Part shown: piece by piece, positions 1-10,150 of the stretch
Layout: each line of letters starts with the position of its first letter
How positions within the stretch are numbered: position 1 is the stretch's first letter
NCBI GenBank assembly: GCA_026120035.1
Contig: JALRME010000024.1
Span: 124,001-188,000, forward strand
Reading direction: 5' to 3'
Source: Coleophoma eucalyptorum
Lineage: Eukaryota; Ascomycota; Leotiomycetes; Helotiales; Dermateaceae
Length of the DNA stretch: 64,000 bases
Program-made: the position numbers and the translations under genes
Notes under the pieces: model-generated
What the model was told of the DNA's origin: nothing
What the model saw: only the letters and a program-made list of their open reading frames with translations
Databases searched by the model: none

Positions 1-332
1 GGGACGATGGCCAAGCACAGCTTGGAGTCTGCAGCAGTATGTCCTTCTCCTTCTTTGGGCTGTCCTGTAGCTATACGTCGCAGCCAATCAACCTCCATCA
101 GTGGCATTGCCCATCCCTTCCCATCTTCGCCTGGCTCAACAGTACTCTTTCGGTCTGTCTCTAGGAAGATGAAGCCCTCCAGTGCAGAAGGCGCTCCTGT
201 CACTGCGGCGTACTCTTCCAGAGAATGTTGTTTGTTCAAGGGATTGTCAGGAGTAACCCATGCTAGCGTCTCGAGTTCGGATGTTGGGTAGAGATGGATG
301 TGTGAGTCGACAATGGGGTATTCTGTAGCCAT
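1..332 (-). CDS. Amidohydrolase-family (TIM-barrel) protein, N-terminal part only
   Basis: Seen: reading leftward from an ATG at 332, 110 codons stay open to the window edge, so the 3' part of the gene is missing. The protein begins MATEYPIVDSHIHLYP, with the His-x-His pair (H11, H13) next to an aspartate that is typical of metal-dependent hydrolases of the amidohydrolase-2 family. Known for the family: these enzymes bind one or two metal ions and hydrolyse lactones or amides, or decarboxylate aromatic acids. The motif sits at the very N-terminus, as expected, which supports this start. The gene is divergent from the alpha/beta hydrolase at 791, and 458 bp separate the starts. Substrate cannot be told from the visible part; fungal relatives are often annotated as rhamnono-lactonase-like. 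Confident about the superfamily only. Confidence 0.75.
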   Translation of the reverse strand, partial: MATEYPIVDSHIHLYPTSELETLAWVTPDNPLNKQHSLEEYAAVTGAPSALEGFIFLETDRKSTVEPGEDGKGWAMPLMEVDWLRRIATGQPKEGEGHTAADSKLCLAIV

Positions 333-790
333 ATTTTGAGTTTGATGGTGTTGGGTGAGCTTGCTCTTCGGTTATGGGCTTGTCGGTGTGTTGATGGAGC
401 TTTGGAGGTTTATGCGCTGTTGAATAACCCCTCCTCTTGCTTATCGCTTATCAGAGGGGCAGGGGTCCACCACCGCCCAGTGCTGGCAAGGGAAGACTTG
501 GAGCTGCATTCATATGTAGACTTCGAATCAACTGTGCCATATAATACTGTGGACTTGAGGTATATCGTTTGTCATTCATACATATAATATCTGCAGAGCT
601 GCTCCGTTCGGTTTTGCCATGATGAGATTTGCTTTGGTATCTCCGCCGTCGGAACGTCCGCTCTCACTATCGAACTCCGAAAGACATGCCCCTCATATCA
701 GAGATGTTCACATTCATAAACTTTCCATGAACTTACAATCCTGCTCTACCTGCTTTCCACAACTACCAATCTCTCTTCCAGTAAAACAAC
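333..790. other. Divergent intergenic region between amidohydrolase and alpha/beta hydrolase genes
   Basis: Must carry both promoters. The last 70 bp before 791 are C/T- and A-rich, like fungal leaders. I see no gene and no clear named site here. Confidence 0.5.
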
Positions 791-1822
791 ATGTCGTCTA
801 AAGCCCCCTACGATGCAACTGGCATCGAATACTTCGAGATCCCAGACTTCCAATTCAGCAGCGGCCACAGCCAACCCATCAAACTAGCCTACCGCTCCCT
901 CAACGCCTCTGGAACAAAAGGCACAGTCTTGATCCCAACATGTTACGGAGGACGCATAAACTCAACTCTGAACTTCAGCACCGGAGCATTGAAAGACTAC
1001 CATGTGATAGTCGTCGCAATGCTAGGCAACGGTGAATCAAGTTCGCCCTCCAACGACCCCACCTTCCCGTTGACCAAGCCAGGACCAAGCGTGCAGTACG
1101 AAGATGATGTGAACGCGCAATATAAGCTCGTAACCGAGCGCTTCGGACTCAAGAGTCTCGAGGCCGTGATTGGATTTAGTATGGGTGGCCAACAAGCGTA
1201 TTACTGGAGCGTGATGCACGGCTCGAGCCCATCACCGTTTCTGAAGCACGCTGTGGTCATCTGCAGCTCTGCAAAGACGTCCGGTCACAACTACGCTTTC
1301 CTCGAAGGGCCCATTTCCGCTCTGGAGGCTGCTGGTGATTATGACGGCGGTGCCTATCGTACTAAAGGCATCAAACCACGTGAGGGTTTAAGAGCGTTTG
1401 GCCGAGCGTATGCCGGGTGGTTGACCAGTGCAGAATGGTTTAGACAGGAGCTCTGGCGGAAGATGGGCGCAGCTTCTCTGAAAGATTGGTTGCATCCTGA
1501 GGTTGCGGGCTATGAGAGCTGGGATGCGGAGAATCTTCTAACGCTGGCGAGGAAGTGGCAGAATGGTGATATTGGGAAGGTTGGGAGTGGAGGTGGTGGT
1601 TTTGAGAAAGCATTGCAAGGGATCCAGGCTAGAGTGCTGGTTATGCCGAGTATGACGGATCAATATTTCTCTTGGAAGGATAGCGAACGTGAGATAGCAC
1701 ATTTGAAGAATGGTGTGTTTAGACCGATTGATACCATCTGGGGTCACATAGGAGGTGGTGGTGCTAACCCTGTTGATACCGAGTGGATGGATGGGGAGAT
1801 CGCTGCGTTCCTTAAAGGATAG
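791..1822 (+). CDS. Alpha/beta hydrolase, homoserine O-acetyltransferase (MetX)-like
   Basis: Single exon, 343 aa, starting at ATG 791 in an A-rich context. Seen: the nucleophile elbow GFSMGG with serine 130, preceded by a strand-rich core (KGTVLIPTCYGG, DYHVIVVAMLGNG). A candidate acid is D290 in MPSMTDQYF and the histidine is H319 in WGHIGG, spaced as in alpha/beta hydrolase triads (triad assignment is inference). Family knowledge: the start (FQFSSGHSQPIKLAYRSLN) and the LGNG and GFSMGG blocks resemble the MetX acyltransferase family. Many fungal members are not true Met2 enzymes, lack the full-length lid and are of unknown substrate. At 343 aa it is shorter than authentic homoserine acetyltransferases (usually over 400 aa), so a distinct acyltransferase or esterase role is likely. 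No signal peptide is apparent; cytosolic location is inferred. Confidence 0.85.
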   Translation: MSSKAPYDATGIEYFEIPDFQFSSGHSQPIKLAYRSLNASGTKGTVLIPTCYGGRINSTLNFSTGALKDYHVIVVAMLGNGESSSPSNDPTFPLTKPGPSVQYEDDVNAQYKLVTERFGLKSLEAVIGFSMGGQQAYYWSVMHGSSPSPFLKHAVVICSSAKTSGHNYAFLEGPISALEAAGDYDGGAYRTKGIKPREGLRAFGRAYAGWLTSAEWFRQELWRKMGAASLKDWLHPEVAGYESWDAENLLTLARKWQNGDIGKVGSGGGGFEKALQGIQARVLVMPSMTDQYFSWKDSEREIAHLKNGVFRPIDTIWGHIGGGGANPVDTEWMDGEIAAFLKG

Positions 1823-2624
1823 CGAGGTTGTGAAAGGTGCAATTGGTAGCTAGACCTGTTGAAGGAATATCGTGAGACTAAGCATGATGAAGTTGGTTTA
1901 AAAATTGCTACCTTTTCCACCAGTAATAATATTTGTCAGTGTTCAAGAGTGGTTTTCTATTATAGATGCGTATGCCAGAGGGGCCAAGAGCAAATTAGGT
2001 CTACGAGAGCAAAGCATCAAAGCATCACATCACAGGCACAAAATCATAGTGAGGCAAAGTAATTGTCTATGGAGTAGATTCTACCGTCATCTATCCACCT
2101 AGCTATCAAGCAGCACAAGAAGTTTGGCCTTCTATGCCTATGACTAAAGACATGAACAGGAAAAGACCTATTTCAAATCCTTCACTAATCAAGACCCGTA
2201 GTGCCAGAAGCACGTATCTTCTTGTCCGTCCCCAACATGCTTTGCATTCTTCTTATTCGGAAGAGGAATGTGCATGTCAACTTGTCATCTGGTAACGAAA
2301 TAACGAAATCGCATATACGATACAGCTCAAGAAATGAACCATACGAGCAGCGGAGTAAGGCGCCGCGGATTCGGCTTCGTGTGTTGCGGGTCCGAATCAT
2401 TCACCCAGGCCAAGAACCAGCTTGGCGCCGAAGTAGATGTCCGGAGTGCCCACGGGGTTTGGTTTGCGAACATGGTAAGTTGCAGCAACGAATGAAATTT
2501 GATTGGCCAAATGGAGGAGCCGTTCATCTATCTCATCTCGAGACGTCTTTCCTGACGAGAGGATTGAGATTCAAGTCCAAGAATAGGAAATGGTTCGCAT
2601 TCTTGGTTGGTGCGTGCAGTTCAT
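1823..2624. other. Convergent 3' intergenic region
   Basis: Lies between the stop codons of the hydrolase (+) and EsdC-like gene (-) and probably holds both 3' UTRs and poly(A) signals. The ORFs seen here are short or antisense to EsdC and carry no recognisable domain. Confidence 0.45.
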
Positions 2625-3530
2625 TCATCGACGGACGACGATACCCTCACGGCGAGAATTATGTGGGAGATATTCATCGTCCTCGGATGAGCAATTCGAT
2701 GATTCTTCCTCATAGTTGCACCGGGATCCACCACAGTCGAGCTTCACGCGATCACCCTTACGAGTAATACCATAGCGCTCGCATGTACAGCAGCTGCCAG
2801 TGCTACCAGAACTGTAGTCGCTGAGAGAGCTGGCCGAGTCGCTTGGTGAACTGCTGTCGGAACGGCTCGAGAGACTGGATCCAACGGAGGATGGTGGAGA
2901 GCCAGTAGAATCGTAATCGTAGTCTTGCATCGTGGTGGCCGAGAAGCGAGTTGTCAAGTCGCCAACCGTTGGATAGCTGTAGTCTGACTGCAGAATGTAC
3001 TTGGTTGCATGCGGTGTGACTGGCTTGGGTGACTTGATCTCTGACGTTGACAACGGGCGACCCTTGGGGATGTCGATGCTAAGATTGCTTTCGCGACGAG
3101 TACTACGCTTGCTTGTTGATGAATGGTGCTTGCTGTCGCGAGAAGAGGAGTGCTTAGATGAGCTGGACTTCTCTTTGCTGGATGAGTGTTTTGAACTAGA
3201 CTTGGAGCTTGAGGACGACTTGTGCGACTTCTCAGGTGGGACATCGAGAATGTTCAGGACGCGGCCAGTGGTTGGCTCGGTAGTTGAATCTTGAGCAGGA
3301 TCATGAGAGACATGGTACCCATCAATGATATAGTAGTACCAGTATCGTTGTCCGGGTTGGAGAGTAGCACCTTGAAATCTGAAAGTGCCCTTCCAAGCAC
3401 CTGACTTGGAGGAAGATTTGTCCTTAGAGAGCGGAAGCTGTCCTGAGTAGTTGTCCCAGGAACCAAGAAGATGAACGGTCTTGACGCCGGAAGATGTGCG
3501 CAAGGAAAATGAGAGTTGAACGGCTGCCAT
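2625..3530 (-). CDS. esdC: EsdC-like protein with AMPK-type glycogen-binding (CBM48) domain
   Basis: Intronless, 301 aa, ATG at 3530. Seen: residues 1-100 form an AMPK1-CBM-like beta-sandwich: VKTVHLLGSWDNYSGQLPL, then AWKGTF and YWYYYIIDGYHVSHDP. The aromatic and glycine landmarks match glycogen-binding domains. Residues about 100-150 are a Ser/Lys/His-rich low-complexity run. A Ser/Asp-rich stretch follows, then a Cys-containing region (GSCCTCERYG, LDCGGSRCNY) and a conserved-looking basic end (RREGIVVRR). Family knowledge: Aspergillus nidulans EsdC has this domain order and is needed for early sexual development; databases sometimes call it a GTP-binding protein, but no GTPase motif is visible here. 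Role in carbohydrate sensing is inference. It is followed upstream by a very long gene-free region that may contain its leader. Confidence 0.82.
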   Translation of the reverse strand: MAAVQLSFSLRTSSGVKTVHLLGSWDNYSGQLPLSKDKSSSKSGAWKGTFRFQGATLQPGQRYWYYYIIDGYHVSHDPAQDSTTEPTTGRVLNILDVPPEKSHKSSSSSKSSSKHSSSKEKSSSSKHSSSRDSKHHSSTSKRSTRRESNLSIDIPKGRPLSTSEIKSPKPVTPHATKYILQSDYSYPTVGDLTTRFSATTMQDYDYDSTGSPPSSVGSSLSSRSDSSSPSDSASSLSDYSSGSTGSCCTCERYGITRKGDRVKLDCGGSRCNYEEESSNCSSEDDEYLPHNSRREGIVVRR

Positions 3531-5337
3531 TTTGAAGATCGTGCTGACTTATATGCAAATTGACGAAGAAATTGTGAAGCAGTTTGGTTCGAGCAAGAGA
3601 GCTAATTTTCTACAGACTGTTATTAGAGGGTTGAAATTATGAAGTTGACCAGCAACTGAATAGTGATTATTAGAATGGTACGGAGGCAAAAGACTAAGAA
3701 GATGCAAATAAAAGAATAACAACGAGATCGAGAACTAGCTCTGAAAATTGAATGCTTGCTGAAGGAAGAAGAGGGAGGACGGCTTGGGGACAGGAAGGCT
3801 TTATGGTCGCTGCCATCGAGGCCTTGCAGCGATGCTGCTGAGTGGTAGTGAGGGGAAGAAGCACCAGGTTGGAGGCCTCTGGTACATCATTGCCAATTAT
3901 TGGACGATGCAGCTGAGTGACCAGCAGCTGTAAGTGCCAGCGCGTAGGCAAGGTGAAGAGACGGCAGCTAGACGCATTTGGGACGTCGGCGGTTGAATCC
4001 CTGAGCTTAGCGACCACTCAGGGCGAGCTGGGCCATCGCGACACCCCTCGCTTATTATTTTTGTCTGCACATCACCAAACAGGCGTCCAATCATGCCACT
4101 ATCCAGCCACTGCCATGCTATTGTGTACAGCATCTCCCGCACGCTCCAAAGCGATGTCGATGCCTCGACGGCCGAGGGGGTGAGAAAGCAAGAATTCCGC
4201 CCTTAACGGAACCTGGATACGGGCCATGCCGACCAGGAGATGCTGGTAAGGCAGAGGGTCGTAGCTGCATTTCAATATCTTGTGCATGCTCTCCTTCGCC
4301 ATGTCGTTGGTTGCAGGTGTGAAGGTCTTCTCGAAGCAATCTCTGCATCGCACGAATCGATCGCTGTTGCAGCGAGCATTGAGGTGACTTGCAAGAGCAA
4401 CTCTATTCCACTGCAGCACGGCATTTTTCATGCGCAAAGGAGAGTGAGAAGGCTATCTTATGTTGTCAGGTACACTGCTGATTTGCAAGTCCTGGACCAT
4501 ACAAACAGCTCGCCAGCGATAGGAAGATCGAGCATGCGTTCCGGCATGGCATGCTCACGATCAAGATCGGCAGTGTCATGCAAGAGAAAGAAACATAGGC
4601 AAATGATAAACATTGAGCGCTTGCAACAATAGGTGGACCTTGTGATCCTCGAATTCTGCCTATATGCAGTGTGAAAGGGAACAGGTATGCTGTTTACGAC
4701 TTTTGAAGACGCTAGACTCGAGCGATGACCGTCGTATAGCAGAGAATGCTTATCTTGCTGATGAGGACTTGACATGGTAGATGCACAAGTGGACTCAACA
4801 GCATAAAGGGATGTGATGTGCTGCATGAAGCTGTATAGTTGGGCGGTAAGATAAGCTGATGGAGTTGAGTAAAGAGACTCCTCGCTTGGAACATATCAGC
4901 TGAGATAAAGCTACAGCATGAACTGCTGACGAGGCACTACTCGGTGAATGAGATGGATCACTTGACCTGAGCCTCTCCAAGGCGATCCCCCACCTTGCCT
5001 TTACACGAATGAGTAGAGCTGACGGCTCGATGTCTTCAAGTATCCCCTTCACGAGAGGGAAGAGGGAGTTTATGGAAGGGTTGATCAGGTGATCCGAAGC
5101 TGAAGGTCTGCAGACTGCGAGTGAACTGAGTCAAAAAATGGCCACTCCTCATAAGCAGTCAAGGCAACACCCAACCGGCTTGTTTACACGAGACCTGCGT
5201 AGCGTCAAGCAGCTGACTTGTCAAAGACTCCCCAGCTCCACAAGGTAAGAGTGGACCGCCCACTCATTCTACATCAGAAAAGGCCTCCATAATTTTGTGC
5301 CCCGTAAAAATTCGAAGACAGCTCCTCTAGACGTTCG

Positions 5338-5664
5338 TCATGACGATTCTGCAAGCAAGCACGATCGATATGAGATCGACGACGACTTGTGGGAAGCCTC
5401 ATTCGCGTCTTCAAACGGAGCGTCAAAATCGGCCCTCTTTTCTCGACTCCACTGATACCAAGAACTGTCTGAACCAGCCAAAACCTGTTCGTTAATGCTG
5501 GGACTTTTGATGACATTGTTATCATCCAAGAAAGGGGCATTTGCACTCTCAAGGGTACTACTCATCCGAAAACCCGAGCTGAGATGTCCGCGATTGTTTT
5601 GTATGTTGTAGGGAATTTGAAAGCCCTGCCACTTTTCGGGTACATCGCGGAAGCGGAGAAACAT
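5338..5664 (-). CDS. Doubtful 108-codon ORF, no recognised family
   Basis: An ATG-initiated open frame of 108 aa inside the large gene-poor region. Its composition is balanced and protein-like (for example SREKRADFDAPFEDANEA), unlike most chance ORFs nearby. I see no domain, signal peptide or clear splice-linked partner exon. It could be a lineage-specific gene, an exon of an undetected gene, a decayed gene, or chance. Function unknown. Confidence 0.2.
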   Translation of the reverse strand: MFLRFRDVPEKWQGFQIPYNIQNNRGHLSSGFRMSSTLESANAPFLDDNNVIKSPSINEQVLAGSDSSWYQWSREKRADFDAPFEDANEASHKSSSISYRSCLLAESS

Positions 5665-6920
5665 TCATGGCCGCCTCGATCGCACGTCAATCAATTCGAG
5701 AATGTTCTGGCAGCAGAATCATCAACAGCAAGAGATCTTTCCGACTTGGATGGCTCGACAAAATTTCAGAGAAGACATGCCTGATGGCCCAACTCACATG
5801 TCTCTGGGCATGACTACCTTTTGACTGTGGACTAATCGCCTCAGCTTTGGCTTCCAGATGATTCAGACAGGCCAGCGATTGTCAAGGCAATCATAGGCCC
5901 AAACATCTTGCCACCCTGAAAGGCATCTCAATGTTTCCAACGTTGTCCAGCCCTGCGCACTCATGCTTCAAAGGATAGAGTTACAACCATTTGGCTTTTG
6001 TTTTGTTGCGTTCAATTAATTGTGCTGTTTGGTGTGGCTCGTTAGCAGTATGCTTATCGAGGCGCTGGTGTCCAATGGCTTCAGGTTACTTACTTCCTGA
6101 CTCGCCTTAGGGGCATCGACATATGCTGTGACGTACTCGGCGTGGATGGAAGAATTCTTATTGTGTCGGTGAACGGGACATGCTCAGCATTTGCATTACT
6201 GCTCTGTCCGATTTCAGAGTTCTGAAGACGGAACATGTTTGTCGCTTCTCCGCGAGTTTGTCCATCTCCCCACAGCCTCTCGTCTACCATGGGGAAATGT
6301 ATGGGGTGGATCAGAAAGATTCTTCCCAGCATGAGGGCAGCATGCACATGCAAAATAATTTCATCATTTTGATAACCTCACCATTTGCGATGTTAATTCC
6401 AACGACTGCGACCGAATGGCGGCTGCCCGGACTCGCCCGACGTTAGACGTTCCCGTAGAGGTTTTCGCTCGGTCCAACAAGCCACCGCTGAATAAAAACA
6501 ATGATATCATCTTTTTACGACATTCATCCCAATGCTGAACAATAATTGAGACCTTGGGCCAAACAATTTCCCTGACAACCATTAGACGGTCAATGGAGTC
6601 AGACTGAGGGATATCTGATAACGGCTGCATCCGATGGCAGGCCTGCATTGTTCTGCCCTGCACAATTACGCACCTCGAGGCACGTTTTGGGATGACAGTG
6701 GAGCCAGCAGCGTCGCTTGCATTCAGTCGTTGAAGTCATCCTTCAAGTGTAGACAAGGCACGGGAAGCAATTGACCAAGAACAAGGACATGCCGACAAAC
6801 GACCGCATTGAAGTTCGTTGGCAGGACTCCTGGAATTAATTGGAGACGCTCGCGAAGCGGGTCGCTATCGATAAGCCTCACCTTTGTTCAGCTCGCAACA
6901 TTCTACTCCAGAAAAAGCAC

Positions 6921-6950
6921 AGCGCAATACCGCGCAATACCGCGCAACAC
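6921..6950. repeat. Short tandem repeat, three 10-bp units
   Basis: Three near-identical copies of a 10-bp unit (agcgcaatac, cgcgcaatac, cgcgcaacac) in tandem, followed by related CA-rich sequence. It is a simple slippage-type microrepeat in non-coding DNA. Confidence 0.8.
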
Positions 6951-6998
6951 AGCACAGCATAAGGCAGTAAGTAGCATTATTTTGCTGCTGAAGGAGTC

Positions 6999-7022
6999 GG
7001 GTGTCGCGTTGGGTGTCGCGTT
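6999..7022. repeat. 12-bp direct duplication
   Basis: Two perfect tandem copies of gggtgtcgcgtt in non-coding DNA, 50 bp after the preceding microrepeat. Confidence 0.8.
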
Positions 7023-8642
7023 GCTTTGCATTCACATGCCAATGTACGGCAGCGCAACAGCAACAATGCAGACTTGAATCCGCTATGCCGTTTTATGGTT
7101 CTTTATGCCATCGCCGTCTTACCACATGCTGGTATGTTGCAAAGAGGCAACCCGTTAGGTAGATCAAAGCCATGAAGCACTCTGAATTCGACATGTCTGA
7201 ATATGTGTGCCCGAGTCGTTTTCTTCCTACTCAGCCTGTACTCGTCGACAGGCTGGGTTCTTACCTGCAGCATGTCTCGGGCTTGAACATAGCAAATATT
7301 CCAATCAGAACATGCCCAGCCATTAGCCATCACTCAGTGACTGGAGAGCGAGAAAACTCGGATTACTAGATAAGTAACGTGTCTAGGTTCCTGGCACGCA
7401 TTGGACCCTCAGAACATCCCACTTCATCTTATCTAATATCGCCTTCTGCGCACGATGCTGCCTGCCCCTCCAACCCCTCGCCACCCCTGTCTTTCCGGAG
7501 AGCACAAATGCACGGCAGCGTCATATCCCGACCTCAAGATTCACTGCACCCCTGAATATAGATCGAGCCTCCAATAGCAGGCCGATCTTGCACTTTTCGC
7601 CGGATCCTTTGCTGCCACCATTGTCACTGCAACAAGGCCTGATGCGGTTTCTGCCCTCCATAGCAGCTGTAGATTGACGTCGGTTTTACTTGTTCCAGGG
7701 CAACAGGGTTTAATCCTCGTGTTTTTTTCCCCGTCTTTGGTACCGTTGCCTCCTGCATGTGGAAGTTGGATTGCACAATCCAGGGTAACAAGTCGCCTCC
7801 CCAAGTGGTAGCCGCTGCTGTGCTACGGGACACAAAAGTTGCTCCATGGCTGCAGACAGGAGACAAGGAAAGTCAAAAGAGCCAAGTCGGAAGGCAGAGT
7901 CAGTTAGGGTCCGTCAGAGTCAGCGTAGTTCTGCTCATCTAGCCGGTCGGTCGTTGGAGGACAAAGTTGCGACTACCGTCAGACTAAGAGCCTGCATCCG
8001 ATCGACCAGTCCTCATACTCCCTAAGCCGGAACGGGTCATGATGAGTTTTCACCGCTCGCTTTTCTGGGGCGAACGAGGATGCTCTAGTTCTAGCTAGGT
8101 ATCACTCTCATGACGTTGAATGGAGTCCTATCTTTTTTTGGTGTGTTAGTTGCTTCAGCAAGTCTCTCTACGGTGGCTTCTCCAGAATGATATATAATGC
8201 TCCACCTTAAACCGTGGGACCTGTTGATCACTTCAGACCTCCTCATAAAAGGATCAAAAAGTTATCTTTTCTTCAACGATTGTATCTACGAGTCCAACCT
8301 TCCTCTGTAGTTCTACCCATCTCCGCAGTTCTTCTCTTTCAGCTGCCATTTCCATCAACCTCAACTCTCTCACATTATTCTATCAAGGACGCCCTGCACC
8401 ACCATCACGCGCGTAATCCCCGTCCCAGTTTAATCTTACTATCCTCGCCTGGTTATCACTCGGCGTCCAGCGCTCTCTCCGTACTTCTCCGGGTTTATTG
8501 GACACGGCCGTTTCAGGTTGTGTTGCTGTGGATCCACATTCAATCCTACACGGCGTGTACAAGCCTCCCCCAAGCCTCTCCAGCTCCTCCGCATTTTTGA
8601 ACAAACCGCGCAAGTCGACGACCGGGTATATATATCTCCACG

Positions 8643-10150
8643 ATGGCTCCTTCATCCACTCTTGCTCCACCAAAGAGCAGTAGACCCAGACCAGGACTTC
8701 GCCGACTATCTTCAATGACTGCAACCAAAGAAGACATCATGTCAGGAGGCCCAGTGGTTGTTGTCCCAGATAGGATGCTTCATCATCACAGGAATCATAC
8801 TCACCATGGCGGCTTCGCTGCTTCCATGGAGACTGCCAGAGAAGAACTGAGCCATTTGAATCTCGAAGCAGAGGATCTGCTTAGTTCTCCTAGCAGCAGC
8901 ACTCCCCAAACTCCTGGCTCGCCTATCACTCCAGCTGATGTTCCCTCGGCTGATTCTTTTGCCTTTGCTTTCGATATCGATGGTGTGCTTATCCGAGGTG
9001 GCCGACCCATCCCGGAGGCAATTGAAGCCATGAAGGTTTTGAATGGAGAGAACGAATATGGCATGAAGGTGTAAGTAACATACCCTCTATCTCCAAAGCA
9101 TCACTAACGAATACCAGTCCTTACATTTTCCTCACCAATGGCGGTGGAAAGACGGAAGCAGAGCGTTGCATTGATTTGTCTCGCCAGCTCGACATCGAGG
9201 TGTCACCAGCCCAGTTTATCTGTGGCCACACCCCAATGCGAGAAATGGTCGAGAAGTACAATACTGTTCTTGTCGTCGGTGGTGAAGGAGAGAAGTGTAG
9301 AGAAGTAGCCGAGGGTTATGGGTTTCGAGATGTCGTTACTCCAGGTGATATCATCAAGGACAATGCCGATACCACCCCATTCCGAAAGCTCACTGCAGAC
9401 GAGTTAAAAAATTCAAGGTGTCGAGATGCTGGCAAGACTAAAATCGAGGCCATCTTCGTCTTTGCTGATTCCCGCGACTGGGCTGGTGATATCCAGATTA
9501 TGCTCGACTTGGCCATGTCAAAGGGCGGATACATCGGTACCCTATCAGAGACTTTTGATGAGGGTCCACCTATCTACTTTTCCCACAACGATATTGTCTG
9601 GTCAGCAGCTCACGACAATGTCCGTCTTGGCATGGGCGCCCTACGAAAGATGGTTGAGATGCTCTTCAAGGATCTTACCAAGGGCAAGGAGCTCGAGACC
9701 ATCGCTTTTGGAAAACCACAAATCGGCACTTTCGAATTCGCAACCCGCCTTCTCCAGCAATGGCGGAAAGATGAGCACCACATCAACGCTCCTCCGGAAA
9801 CTGTGTACTTTGTCGGTGATACTCCCGAGAGTGATATCCGAGGTACGAATATGTACAATGAGAAGGCCAAGAATGAGTGGTACTCGATTCTCGTGCGCAC
9901 CGGTGTCTATCAAGAAGGTACCGAGCCTGCTTACAAGCCAAGGGTCACTGTCGACACAGTTCTTGATGCCGTTAAGCATGGAATGAAGCTTGAGTTCCAG
10001 AAGAAGATGCGATCAGTCAGCAATAGCTTGGCTCTCAACTCTCTTCAAAACAAGCTTTCCCTCAGCGATGGTACCGGCATTGGCAACAAGGCTTCAATTC
10101 AAGAAGTTAGCGGCGAGAATAGTCCTGCTCTTGGAACACCTCTATTATAA
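8643..10150 (+). CDS. HAD-superfamily class IIA phosphatase, CECR5-type
   Basis: Two exons, 8643-9070 and 9118-10150; the 47-bp intron has a GTAAGT donor, a CTAAC branch site and a CAG acceptor. The product is 486 aa. Seen: a low-complexity N-terminal extension (about 100 aa, His/Ser/Pro-rich); then the HAD motif I FAFDIDGVL with the two catalytic aspartates D111 and D113. The junction restores KVPYIFLTNGGG (motif II Thr). Later FGKPQIGTFEFA supplies the motif III lysine region, and VYFVGDTPESDIRGTN the acidic motif IV. Family knowledge: this order and spacing match the CECR5/TIGR01456 class IIA hydrolases, including a yeast mitochondrial member (YKR070W). Substrate unknown; phospho-ester or phospholipid precursors have been suggested for relatives. 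An internal ATG at residue 25 is an alternative start. The long C/T-rich leader suggests substantial 5' UTR. Confidence 0.88.

Larger units (their letters stand above)
3531..8642. other. Large gene-poor region between EsdC-like and HAD phosphatase genes
   Basis: About 5.1 kb with only short, overlapping ORFs on both strands and none with a recognised domain. Both flanking genes start from it (EsdC leftward, HAD rightward), so it is an unusually large divergent promoter/leader region. The right-hand 450 bp (8200-8642) are C/T-rich and look like a transcribed 5' leader. Small tandem repeats occur at 6921-6950 and 6999-7022. A weak protein-like ORF at 5338-5664 is listed separately. I cannot exclude long non-coding transcripts or a decayed gene. 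Confidence 0.5.

Noticed and set aside
2201..2767. 188-codon plus-strand ORF near the 3' end of esdC
   Set aside because: It runs through the 3' UTR and antisense of the EsdC C-terminus, with no domain.
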